Assembly (NCBI GenBank): GCA_947441875.1
Contig: CANEUR010000074.1
Span: 1-5,506 of the forward strand
Source of the DNA: Rickettsiales bacterium
Lineage (GTDB): Bacteria > Pseudomonadota > Alphaproteobacteria > Rickettsiales > UBA1997
DNA length: 5,506 nt
Direction: 5' to 3'
In this document: piece after piece, positions 1-5,506 of the stretch
Numbering within the stretch: the stretch's first letter is position 1
How the letters are laid out: the number at the start of each line of letters is the position of its first letter
Translations under genes and position numbers: made by a program
The notes under the pieces: generated by a model
What the model was told of the DNA's origin: nothing
Seen by the model: the letters and a program-made list of their open reading frames with translations, nothing else
Database searches by the model: none

Positions 1-335
1 AGTGGGCCATAAGAAAAAAACTTGGCAGGTAAATTTTGCAACAACTCTTGGTTGTTAACCATGGCTCGAGCAACTGCTGCAGTAAATTCTGGCCTTAAAG
101 TGAGTGAGTTTTGTGAGCGATCAAGAAAAGTATAAATTTCTTTATTAACAACATCAGAAGATTCGCCTAAACCACAAAAAACTTCGCTAAACTCAAAGAT
201 AGGCGTTTGTAGCTCTGCAAAGCCAAAATTTTTGGCTTGTTGTTTGGCGATATCGATAATTTGATTAAAATGTAAAATATCTTGCGAGTGTAAATCTTTA
301 GTGCCTCTTGGTGGTTGTGATAAGTTTTTTGTCAT
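1..335 (-). CDS. hisS: Histidyl-tRNA synthetase, N-terminal part (runs off left edge)
   Basis: Class II aminoacyl-tRNA synthetase that charges tRNA-His with histidine in the cytoplasm. Only the first 111 codons are present; a full HisS has roughly 410-430 residues. Visible landmarks are PRGTKDL at residues 9-15, the motif 1 region with FGFAELQTPIFE at 37-48, LGESSDVVNKEIYTF at 56-70, the histidine-site segment LTLRPEFTAAVAR at 78-90, and FFSYGP at 106-111, where motif 2 begins. LRPEFTA together with TPIFEF resembles the Rickettsia/alphaproteobacterial form more than the LRPEGTA form of E. coli (from memory, not a search). The start ATG at 335 overlaps the mtaB stop as ATGA, with no Shine-Dalgarno sequence, so translation is probably coupled to mtaB. 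It is the last visible gene of the lipoprotein-mtaB-hisS operon. Confidence 0.95.
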   Translation of the reverse strand, partial: MTKNLSQPPRGTKDLHSQDILHFNQIIDIAKQQAKNFGFAELQTPIFEFSEVFCGLGESSDVVNKEIYTFLDRSQNSLTLRPEFTAAVARAMVNNQELLQNLPAKFFSYGP

Positions 336-1684
336 AAAGCATTAGCGATTAAATAGTTTTTTTCGTAGCCAATAATTTTGGCGATAGTTAAAGTGTTGGC
401 AGGTAAATTTTGATTAATAATTTTTACTTCTAAAAAATTTTCTGTTCTGCCAAAATTATTTTTTTCAAGCAAAATAGGTACAGTTTGCCCAATTTGTAAA
501 GCTAAAAATTTTTGCAATTGTAAAGCTGCGGTTTCTCTTAATATTTTTGCTCTTTCTTTGATAATTTTTCTAGTAATTTGAGGCATTTTAGCAGCAGGAG
601 TGCCTTCTCTTGGTGAAAACGGAAAAATATGAGCAAAAATTAAATTTACTTGCGAAATTAAATTAAGCGAATTTGCAAATGCTTCTGGTGTTTCGGTAGG
701 AAAACCAGCAATAATATCGGCTCCAAAGGTGATATTGGGGCGAATTTGCCTAGTTTTATGGCAAAAATCAATAATTTGTTGGCGATTGTGCCTTCTTTTC
801 ATTCTTTTTAAAATTAAATCATCGCCAGACTGCACACTTAAATGCAAATAAGGCATTAACCTAGGCTGATTTGCCAAAACTTCTAAAAAATCAGTGTTTA
901 ATTCGGCTAAATCAACCGAAGAAAGCCGAAGACGCGCAAGATCTGGCACTGTATTTAAAACTTTATCAATGAGTTTTGCTAAAGTGGTAGGAAGCGGTAA
1001 ATCTTTGCCGTAATCAGAAATATCAACACCAGTAAAAACAATTTCTTGATAGCCTTTTTGCACAAGTTCTTTAATGTTTTTGATAATTTCACCAACTCCA
1101 ACCGACCTGCTATTTCCTCTGCCATAAGGAATGATGCAAAAAGTACAGCGATGATTACAGCCGTTTTGTATTTCTAAAAAAGAACGAGTTTGATTAAGCC
1201 CAAAAACCGCCAATTGTGGCGCGGTTTCTTTAACCGACATAATGTTATTAACCTTGATTTTTGGCAATAAATTTGGCTCAATTGTTGGTTTAGAGGCAAA
1301 AAAAAGTTTGTCGGCTTGCTGGTTTGGAATAAAAGAGATATCATTTTGTTGATTAGTAGTGCCTAAAACATAGCTTTCTGACTTGTTTTTTTCGGTATTG
1401 CCTAAAACCAAGCTTACTTCGGGCATTTTGGCATAAATGTGTGGATTAATTTGAGCGGCACAACCAGTTACTATAATTTTTGCTTCCGGATGGTTTTTTT
1501 TAGCTTTTTTTATAGCAGATTTTAGCTCGGTTTCGGCATTAGAAGTAACTGCACAAGAATTAAAAACAATTAAATTTTGCTGAGCAGAATTGATAACTGC
1601 TTGTTTTATTGCCTCGCTTTCAAAACTATTTAGCCTGCAACCAAAAGTGATAACTTGATTATTGTTGGTTTCGTCGGAGGTCAT
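332..1684 (-). CDS. mtaB: tRNA t6A37 methylthiotransferase MtaB (MiaB-like radical SAM enzyme)
   Basis: Radical SAM enzyme of the MiaB/MtaB/RimO family that adds a methylthio group to N6-threonylcarbamoyladenosine at position 37 of ANN-decoding tRNAs. At 450 residues it has the normal family length. The N-terminal methylthiotransferase domain carries three cluster cysteines: C16 in FGCRLNSFE, C44 in NSCAVTSNAE and C75 in VTGCAAQ. The radical SAM cluster motif is C176-x3-C180-x2-C183 in NGCNHRCTFC. Also typical are HLSVQSGDD (281-289), KRMKRRH (293-299), DIIAGFPTET (323-332) and FPFSPREGTPAAKMP (354-368). Residues from about 399 on form a short TRAM-like tail. FGCRLN and CAVT favour MtaB over MiaB or RimO. 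The ATG at 1684 lies inside the end of the lipoprotein gene, with no clear Shine-Dalgarno sequence, so translational coupling is likely. The stop overlaps the hisS start. The Arg(TCT) tRNA nearby reads ANN codons and is a plausible substrate. Confidence 0.95.
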   Translation of the reverse strand: MTSDETNNNQVITFGCRLNSFESEAIKQAVINSAQQNLIVFNSCAVTSNAETELKSAIKKAKKNHPEAKIIVTGCAAQINPHIYAKMPEVSLVLGNTEKNKSESYVLGTTNQQNDISFIPNQQADKLFFASKPTIEPNLLPKIKVNNIMSVKETAPQLAVFGLNQTRSFLEIQNGCNHRCTFCIIPYGRGNSRSVGVGEIIKNIKELVQKGYQEIVFTGVDISDYGKDLPLPTTLAKLIDKVLNTVPDLARLRLSSVDLAELNTDFLEVLANQPRLMPYLHLSVQSGDDLILKRMKRRHNRQQIIDFCHKTRQIRPNITFGADIIAGFPTETPEAFANSLNLISQVNLIFAHIFPFSPREGTPAAKMPQITRKIIKERAKILRETAALQLQKFLALQIGQTVPILLEKNNFGRTENFLEVKIINQNLPANTLTIAKIIGYEKNYLIANAL

Positions 1685-2258
1685 TGGCTAAAATAATGTG
1701 ATTAACAACTTTTTTTACTCCTTTAACCTTAGAAGCAATTTTTAGTACTAGTTTTTGCTCTTCGGAGCTGTAGGCAATGCCAATAATATAAACGGTTTTT
1801 TGCACAGTATTAACTGTAAAATTAAAACTCCTAATTCTTTTTGCTAAAAATAATTTAGTTTCAATTTCAGATGTTATAAGGCTATCGGCGAGTATTTGCA
1901 TTGTGCTACCTGCGCCAATTTTACAAGTTTCACACACTACCAGCTCATCAATAACTTCAAGCACACCTTCTACTTGCCAAGCCAAATCTTGGGCGAGTTT
2001 AGCTTTTTGTGCACTATCAACAACACCAGTAAGCAAAACCCTGCCTTCGTAAACAGTGGTATCAACAAAATTATTTGGTATTTTTAGCTTATTGACAAGA
2101 AACTTTGAGGCTAAAACAGAGGAAATAACAAAATCAGATTTAGTTTGGGTAAAGGTTTTTTCTCGAGAGTGCAACACAGCGAAGCTACCACCACTAATTA
2201 TTGCTGTTTCAACGCAAGAAGTAAGTAAAAACAAAACTACAAAATAAATTTTTAACAT
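1659..2258 (-). CDS. Double-BON-domain outer-membrane lipoprotein, DolP/YraP-like
   Basis: Predicted exported lipoprotein of 199 residues. The short hydrophobic signal (about 3-12) ends in the lipobox LLTSC with acylated cysteine C15. Residue 16 is Val, not the Asp of the inner-membrane retention signal, so outer-membrane sorting is expected. Two BON domains follow: about 43-108, with the YEGRVLLTGVVDS strand-turn at 70-82, and about 123-190, with VYIIGIAYSSEEQ at 156-168 and KVKGVKKVVNHI at 177-188. This matches the layout and length of E. coli DolP (YraP, 191 residues), which supports outer-membrane integrity at anionic phospholipid sites. No family identity beyond BON lipoprotein can be proved here. 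The linker holds an unusual CETC (C109, C112). The gene heads the operon with mtaB and hisS, its last 26 bases overlap mtaB, and it has a promoter at 2290-2318 but no evident Shine-Dalgarno sequence. Confidence 0.9.
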   Translation of the reverse strand: MLKIYFVVLFLLTSCVETAIISGGSFAVLHSREKTFTQTKSDFVISSVLASKFLVNKLKIPNNFVDTTVYEGRVLLTGVVDSAQKAKLAQDLAWQVEGVLEVIDELVVCETCKIGAGSTMQILADSLITSEIETKLFLAKRIRSFNFTVNTVQKTVYIIGIAYSSEEQKLVLKIASKVKGVKKVVNHIILANDLRRNQQ

Positions 2259-2289
2259 AAAACAATAAAATTTGTGGCAAATAAAAAAG

Positions 2290-2318
2290 ATTATAAAATT
2301 TTATTTTAGTATTTGCAA
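2290..2318 (-). promoter_or_regulatory. Sigma70-type promoter for the lipoprotein-mtaB-hisS operon
   Basis: On the minus strand TTGCAA (2318 to 2313, 4 of 6 bases matching TTGACA) is followed after exactly 17 bases by a perfect TATAAT (2295 to 2290). Transcription would start near 2283, giving a leader of about 25 bases before the lipoprotein ATG at 2258. The surroundings are extremely AT-rich, so chance -10 matches are common, but the correct spacing and position argue for a real promoter. Confidence 0.7.
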
Positions 2319-2340
2319 ATTATTTTTTTTGTTTTAAAAT
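2313..2340 (+). promoter_or_regulatory. Candidate promoter for the tRNA-Gly/tRNA-Arg transcript
   Basis: TTGCAA at 2313-2318, 16 bases, then TAAAAT at 2335-2340 (5 of 6 to TATAAT). A start near 2347 would leave a 5' leader of about 24 bases before tRNA-Gly, to be removed by RNase P. The -35 hexamer is the same palindrome used on the opposite strand. I found no better-spaced pair upstream of the tRNAs, but T-rich sequence makes this uncertain. Confidence 0.4.
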
Positions 2341-2370
2341 TTTGCTAATCAAAAAGCATAAAAGTTTTTT

Positions 2371-2445
2371 GCGGGTGTAGCTCAGTGGTAGAGTACAACC
2401 TTGCCAAGGTTGGTGTCGAGGGTTCAAGTCCCTTCACCCGCTCCA
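2371..2445 (+). tRNA. tRNA-Gly, anticodon GCC
   Basis: A complete cloverleaf with encoded CCA. The acceptor stem is GCGGGTG (2371-2377) with CACCCGC (2435-2441), the D stem GCTC/GAGT (2380-2383, 2391-2394), the anticodon stem CAACC/GGTTG (2396-2400, 2408-2412) around loop TTGCCAA, and the T arm GAGGG-TTCAAGT-CCCTT (2418-2434). The anticodon GCC is at 2403-2405 and reads GGC and GGU. The discriminator is T2442 (U73), normal for bacterial tRNA-Gly, and CCA is at 2443-2445. It is 11 bases upstream of tRNA-Arg and probably co-transcribed with it. Confidence 0.97.
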
Positions 2446-2456
2446 ATATTTATCTA

Positions 2457-2533
2457 GAGTCCGTAGCTCAGCTGGATAGAGCAACAGCCTTCTAAGCTGT
2501 GGGTCAGGCGTTCGAATCGCCTCGGACTCACCA
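2457..2533 (+). tRNA. tRNA-Arg, anticodon TCT
   Basis: A complete 77-base tRNA. The acceptor stem is GAGTCCG (2457-2463) with CGGACTC (2523-2529), the D stem GCTC/GAGC, the anticodon stem ACAGC/GCTGT (2484-2488, 2496-2500) around loop CTTCTAA, and the T arm AGGCG-TTCGAAT-CGCCT. The anticodon TCT (2491-2493) reads AGA and AGG, the main Arg codons in AT-rich genomes. The discriminator is A2530 and CCA is encoded at 2531-2533. As an ANN-decoding tRNA it should carry t6A37 and so may be modified by the MtaB encoded nearby. Its 3' end takes part in an inverted repeat with the trailer. Confidence 0.97.
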
Positions 2534-2557
2534 TAAAATTACATTTATGGTGCAGTC
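2525..2557 (+). repeat. Inverted repeat joining the tRNA-Arg 3' end and its trailer; possible terminator hairpin
   Basis: GACTCACCATAAA (2525-2537) is the reverse complement of 2544-2557 apart from one extra C at 2553. This gives a perfect 9-bp stem (CACCATAAA/TTTATGGTG, loop 2538-2543) continued by 4 bp beyond the bulge. The left arm includes acceptor-stem bases, the discriminator and the CCA of tRNA-Arg. The downstream plus-strand sequence is moderately T-rich (about 2561-2570) but is not a classic uninterrupted T tract. The structure could terminate the tRNA transcript or affect 3' processing; which one is not shown. Confidence 0.55.
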
Positions 2558-2625
2558 ACAATTTTATTTACAAATATCAATGAACAAACAATTATTAATG
2601 CTATTGATGGCATTAAATGATGCAT
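2545..2625 (-). CDS. Possible small hydrophobic peptide, 26 aa (tentative)
   Basis: Not a recognised gene. The frame opens with ATG at 2625 and ends with TAA at 2545-2547. After a short MHHLMPS start comes a hydrophobic run of about 13 residues (SIALIIVCSLIFV, about 7-19), then NKIVTAP, so it could be a very small membrane peptide. AAGG, in the context AAGGTGGAAGA, lies 7 bases before the ATG. That is the best ribosome-binding site in the window, whereas the large genes have none. The frame is also open back to the midA stop (2656), with a GTG at 2649 as an alternative start. Against it, it is very short, such open stretches arise by chance in AT-rich DNA, a competing ORF of similar length exists on the plus strand, and its stop lies in the tRNA-Arg trailer hairpin. 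Confidence 0.2.
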   Translation of the reverse strand: MHHLMPSIALIIVCSLIFVNKIVTAP

Positions 2626-2655
2626 TCTTCCACCTTGGTAGCTAGTCACTCCAAT

Positions 2656-3726
2656 TCACCACCAAATTAACACTTTAAATAAACTGCCCATTTGCGAAGA
2701 ATCTGTTAATCTTGCAACATCAATAGAAATTTGTTTTGCTTTTTGTGGATGGGTTTTTTGTAAAATTTCTACCCTTTCGTGAATGCCAAGTTGTTGCAAA
2801 AACTCGCCTTGAGCAACTAACGAACATTGCAAATTGTGTTGTTTGGCAATTTTTTGCAACAACACAAAATCAACCAAAGCAGTGATATCGGCATTTTTAC
2901 AAGAGGTTAAAAAATCTTGCTTTTGATGATTTTTTAGCACTTGTAAAGTGTTGGCAAACTCATATTTTTCGTAGCCATAATCAATATTTATTGCCACTCC
3001 ACCTTGTTTTTTTATTGCTGTAGCAAGTTCGTTTGCAAAAATGTCGGCTGTGGGTGCATATTCAAAAATAGCATTAATTGGGGCGAAATTTGCAATTTCT
3101 TGCCCTAGCATTTGGCAAACAAAACTATGATTTTTCGGGCAGAAATCGGCTAACAAAAATTGTAAATTATCAAAATTATGATTTTCTAATTTGCCTTCAA
3201 ATGCCACCATTTTAAGTTGCCAACCATGTTTGGTTTTGATGTATTGATTAATAGCAAAACAATCAAATAATTCGTTGCTAAAAAAGAAAATTTTTTGCTG
3301 ATAATTAGCAAGAAAGCTAGTAAAATCAATATACCAAGAAACATCAAATTCGGCTAATTTTTGCTGTTGTACCATAGTAAGAGTTGGGCTGATTTCAACA
3401 ATTGCCACTTGGCAGGTTTGCCAAAATTTTTTTGCCACATTGTTAGTTTTGGCAAGTTTTTTGATGGTTTTTAACACATCAAACATTAAAGTTCCTTGAC
3501 CTGCTCCCATTTCAACTAAAACTACTGGCTCTTGCTGAAAACTAAATAAATTTAACAAATACACAGCCAGTATTTCGCCAAAAAGCCCAGAAATTTCGGG
3601 GGCGGTGATAAAATCGCCGTTTTTACTGTTGCCGATAGGGTTTTTAGTGATGTAGTAGCCATTTTGCTTGTTAAACAGCAAAAAATTTATAAAATCAGCA
3701 ATACTAATAATTTGTTTTTTTGGCAT
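2656..3726 (-). CDS. midA: MidA/NDUFAF7-family SAM-dependent protein arginine methyltransferase
   Basis: Class I SAM-dependent methyltransferase of the DUF185/COG1565 family. The mitochondrial member NDUFAF7 dimethylates an arginine of complex I subunit NDUFS2 and is needed for complex I assembly; the same role on bacterial NuoD is inference. Seen in the 356 residues are HGYY-like QNGYYITKNPIG (21-32), GDFITAPEISGLFGE (37-51), the SAM-binding motif VEMGAGQGTL (71-80), VEISPTL (110-116), the family-typical FFSNELFDCFAINQY (148-162), INIDYGYE (247-254), NTLQVLKNHQ (259-268), DITALVDF (280-287), QGEFLQQLGI (306-315) and a C-terminal MGSLFKVL (346-353). Length and motif order are normal, so it looks intact. 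The ATG at 3726 is the only start fitting the family N-terminus, and no Shine-Dalgarno sequence precedes it. It lies 109 bases downstream of katG on the same strand with no terminator between, so read-through from katG is possible. Confidence 0.9.
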   Translation of the reverse strand: MPKKQIISIADFINFLLFNKQNGYYITKNPIGNSKNGDFITAPEISGLFGEILAVYLLNLFSFQQEPVVLVEMGAGQGTLMFDVLKTIKKLAKTNNVAKKFWQTCQVAIVEISPTLTMVQQQKLAEFDVSWYIDFTSFLANYQQKIFFFSNELFDCFAINQYIKTKHGWQLKMVAFEGKLENHNFDNLQFLLADFCPKNHSFVCQMLGQEIANFAPINAIFEYAPTADIFANELATAIKKQGGVAINIDYGYEKYEFANTLQVLKNHQKQDFLTSCKNADITALVDFVLLQKIAKQHNLQCSLVAQGEFLQQLGIHERVEILQKTHPQKAKQISIDVARLTDSSQMGSLFKVLIWW

Positions 3727-3835
3727 AAAAAAGTTGTTAAAATCATTCTCTCTTGCAAGGGTAAAAATTTCTCTTTTTTTGGTATTGGATCTTATTTAAC
3801 TATTCTTTTAATGCAGATAATGAGACTGTTGCAAT
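3727..3835. other. katG-midA intergenic spacer, no clear terminator
   Basis: 109 AT-rich bases between the katG stop and the midA start, both on the minus strand. I see no GC-rich hairpin with a T tract and no Shine-Dalgarno sequence before midA. A weak promoter-like pair on the minus strand (TTGCAA at 3834 to 3829, TTAAAA at 3811 to 3806, spacing 17) matches the -10 consensus at only 3 of 6 bases. The two genes may therefore be co-transcribed or midA may have its own weak promoter. Confidence 0.4.
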
Positions 3836-5506
3836 TTATTTTTTTAAATCAAAACGATCTAAGTTCATGACTTTTGCCCAAGTTTTTACAAAATCTTTGG
3901 CAAATTTTTCTTTGGCATCGTTACTTGCATAAACTTCAGATATTGCTCGAAGTTCGGAGCTTGAGCCAAACATTAAATCAACCGAAGTGGCTTTCCATTT
4001 TAATTGGCCACTTTTGCGATCAAAAGCTTCAAAAACATTTTCAGAATCTTTTGATTTTTTCCACTCAACCGACATATCAAGTAGATTAACAAAAAAATCA
4101 TTAGTTAGTTTTCCGGGATTTTTAGTTAAAACTCCTTTTTGACAATGGTTAGTATTTATATCTAAAACTCGCAATCCACCAAGTAAGACGGTCATTTCAG
4201 GAACTGTTAAATTTAGCATATAGGCACTTTCAATCATGGCATTTATTGGCGAAACTTCGTAATCTGGGTTATAAAAATTTCTAAATCCATCGGATTTTGG
4301 CTCGAGAGAGGCGAAAGATAAAGAATCTGTTTGCTCTTGTGTTGTATCAACTCTACCGATTAAAAAAGGAACTTTTATATCAAAACCAGAGTTTTTTAGT
4401 GATTTTTCAATTGCCGCTGATCCTCCAAGAACAATTACATCTGCTAAAGAAACTTTTTTACCATTTTTTAAAGAATTATTAAAATCTTTTTGCACTTTTT
4501 CTAAAATTGTTAAATTTTTTGCTAATATTTGAGGTTCATTTACTGCCCAACTTTTTTGTGGCTCTAGGCGAATTCTGGCACCATTGGCACCGCCTCTCAT
4601 ATCGGTTTGGCGATAAGTTGCGGCAGAAGCCCAAGCGGTTTTGATTAATTCAGAATTACTTAAACCAGATTGCAAAATTTTAACTTTTAAATTGGTAATA
4701 TCTGCCAAGTTAATTGCTTTATATTTTGCTTTTGGAATTGGATCTTGCCAAATCAATATTTCTTTTGGAGAATCTGTGCCAACATATCTAGCTCTTGGGC
4801 CCATATCACGATGAGTTAATTTAAACCATGCATGAGCGAATGCTTTTTCAAACTCTTGAGGATTTTCTAAAAATTTTTTTGAGATTTCACGATATTTTGG
4901 ATCTTCTTTTAGAGATAAATCGGTTGTAAGCATAACAGGTGCATGTTTTTTATTGGGATCATGTGCATCGGGAACCGTATTTATTGCCTGATTTTTTTCA
5001 GGAACCCATTGAATTGCACCAGCAGGGCTTTTGGTTTTAACCCAGTTATAAGCAAACAAAGTTTTTAGATAACCCATTGTCCATTTAGTTGGATTGGCAT
5101 GCCATGCCCCTTCTAAACCACTGGTTGCAGTATCGGCACTTTTGCCGCTTCCACATTTATTATGCCAGCCAAAACCTTGGGCTTCAAGGCTATTTGAGGC
5201 AGGATCGGAACCAACACATTTATCAACTTTATGAGCACCGTGATTTTTGCCAAAAGTATGACCTCCGGCAATTAAGGCAACGGTTTCTTCATCGTTCATT
5301 GCCATATTGCCAAAAGTTTCACGAATTTGTGCGGCAGCAGAAATTGGATCGCCGTTGGCATTTGGACCTTCAGGATTTACATAAATCAAACCCATTGTTG
5401 TTGCCCCGAGTTTTTTAATCAACTTGCCGTTTTTATCGAAACGATTAGAGGCCATAAATTTATTTTCTGGCCCCCAATAAACTAAATCTGGTTCAAAATC
5501 ATCAAC
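3836..5506 (-). CDS. katG: Catalase-peroxidase KatG, C-terminal three quarters (5' end beyond right edge)
   Basis: Bifunctional haem enzyme that destroys hydrogen peroxide by catalase and peroxidase reactions. The frame is open to 5506: 17 in-frame codons upstream of the ATG at 5455 encode family sequence (EPDLVYWGPENKF), so that ATG is internal. With 556 residues visible and a family size near 720-740, roughly 170-180 residues lie outside, including the distal RxxWH site and the crosslink Trp. Present are the crosslink Tyr in MGLIYVNPEGP (codon 5381-5383) and Met in NMAMND (5303-5305), 26 residues apart as in M. tuberculosis (Tyr229, Met255); the proximal haem His in GGHTFGK (5258-5260, His270); its partner Trp in GLEGAW (5102-5104, Trp321); and the mobile Arg in HRDMGP (4808-4810, Arg418 by my alignment). 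The C-terminal non-haem domain is complete, with RGGANGARIRLEPQ and an ending in VMNLDRFDLKK. Nothing visible suggests loss of function. Confidence 0.96.
   Translation of the reverse strand, partial: VDDFEPDLVYWGPENKFMASNRFDKNGKLIKKLGATTMGLIYVNPEGPNANGDPISAAAQIRETFGNMAMNDEETVALIAGGHTFGKNHGAHKVDKCVGSDPASNSLEAQGFGWHNKCGSGKSADTATSGLEGAWHANPTKWTMGYLKTLFAYNWVKTKSPAGAIQWVPEKNQAINTVPDAHDPNKKHAPVMLTTDLSLKEDPKYREISKKFLENPQEFEKAFAHAWFKLTHRDMGPRARYVGTDSPKEILIWQDPIPKAKYKAINLADITNLKVKILQSGLSNSELIKTAWASAATYRQTDMRGGANGARIRLEPQKSWAVNEPQILAKNLTILEKVQKDFNNSLKNGKKVSLADVIVLGGSAAIEKSLKNSGFDIKVPFLIGRVDTTQEQTDSLSFASLEPKSDGFRNFYNPDYEVSPINAMIESAYMLNLTVPEMTVLLGGLRVLDINTNHCQKGVLTKNPGKLTNDFFVNLLDMSVEWKKSKDSENVFEAFDRKSGQLKWKATSVDLMFGSSSELRAISEVYASNDAKEKFAKDFVKTWAKVMNLDRFDLKK

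Noticed and set aside
2595..2616. 7-bp inverted repeat TTAATGC/GCATTAA with an 8-base loop, possible terminator for midA
   Set aside because: Stem is AT-rich and weak, and no T tract follows on either strand.
2547..2645. Plus-strand ORF of 32 codons in the gap after tRNA-Arg
   Set aside because: No Shine-Dalgarno sequence, starts inside the tRNA trailer hairpin, no recognisable motif, and overlaps the competing minus-strand ORF; most simply a chance open frame.
2656..2658. TGA at the end of midA as a read-through or recoded Trp codon, since the frame stays open for 36 codons
   Set aside because: The MidA family ends just after MGxLFKVL, Trp is encoded by TGG throughout, and mtaB also ends at TGA at its proper family length, so standard stop use fits.
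2528..2663. Possible attachment-site duplication of the tRNA-Arg 3' end (TCACCA recurs near 2656-2661)
   Set aside because: The shared stretch is only about 7 bases, there is no integrase or mobile gene, and the second copy lies at the end of midA coding sequence.
3806..3834. Promoter-like TTGCAA/TTAAAA pair upstream of midA on the minus strand
   Set aside because: Spacing is 17 but the -10 matches only 3 of 6 bases and the region is very AT-rich; too weak to call a promoter.
5089..5418. Plus-strand open frame of 109 codons opposite katG, and other plus-strand frames at 1896-2247, 3664-4089 and 4297-4482
   Set aside because: Each lies opposite or largely within a well-supported minus-strand gene with clear family motifs; none has a recognisable domain.

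Overview
The window is AT-rich, with lysine- and asparagine-rich proteins and very few Shine-Dalgarno sequences. It probably comes from an alphaproteobacterium, perhaps a Rickettsiales-like or other genome-reduced lineage. I base this on the alphaproteobacterial/Rickettsia style of the HisS N-terminus, the NDUFAF7/MidA methyltransferase typical of Alphaproteobacteria and mitochondria, a double-BON lipoprotein, and alphaproteobacterial-type tRNAs with encoded CCA. This placement is inference; no rRNA or other decisive marker is present.

Layout, left to right. From position 1 to about 2258 the minus strand carries a tightly packed, overlapping set read right to left: a DolP-like BON lipoprotein, mtaB (tRNA ms2t6A methylthiotransferase) and the 5' part of hisS, which runs off the left edge. 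The lipoprotein and mtaB overlap by 26 bases, and mtaB and hisS by an ATGA. A good sigma70-type promoter lies just upstream at 2290-2318. Two tRNA genes, Gly(GCC) and Arg(TCT), lie on the plus strand at 2371-2533, divergent from that operon. Their best promoter candidate shares the palindromic TTGCAA -35 hexamer with the minus-strand promoter. From 2656 to the right edge the minus strand carries midA, preceded by a long 3' portion of katG whose 5' end lies beyond 5506. The ATG at 5455 is internal to katG.

Functionally, mtaB, hisS and the two tRNAs belong to translation, the BON lipoprotein to outer-membrane upkeep, MidA/NDUFAF7 to respiratory complex I maturation, and KatG to peroxide defence. 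I see no mobile element, CRISPR array or defence system.

The points most worth a second look are in the 122-base convergent gap between tRNA-Arg and midA. One is a 13-bp inverted repeat (one bulged base) that re-uses the 3' acceptor strand and CCA of tRNA-Arg. The other is a tiny minus-strand ORF for a hydrophobic peptide, with the best ribosome-binding site in the window. The shared -35 palindrome between the lipoprotein operon and the tRNAs is also of interest.
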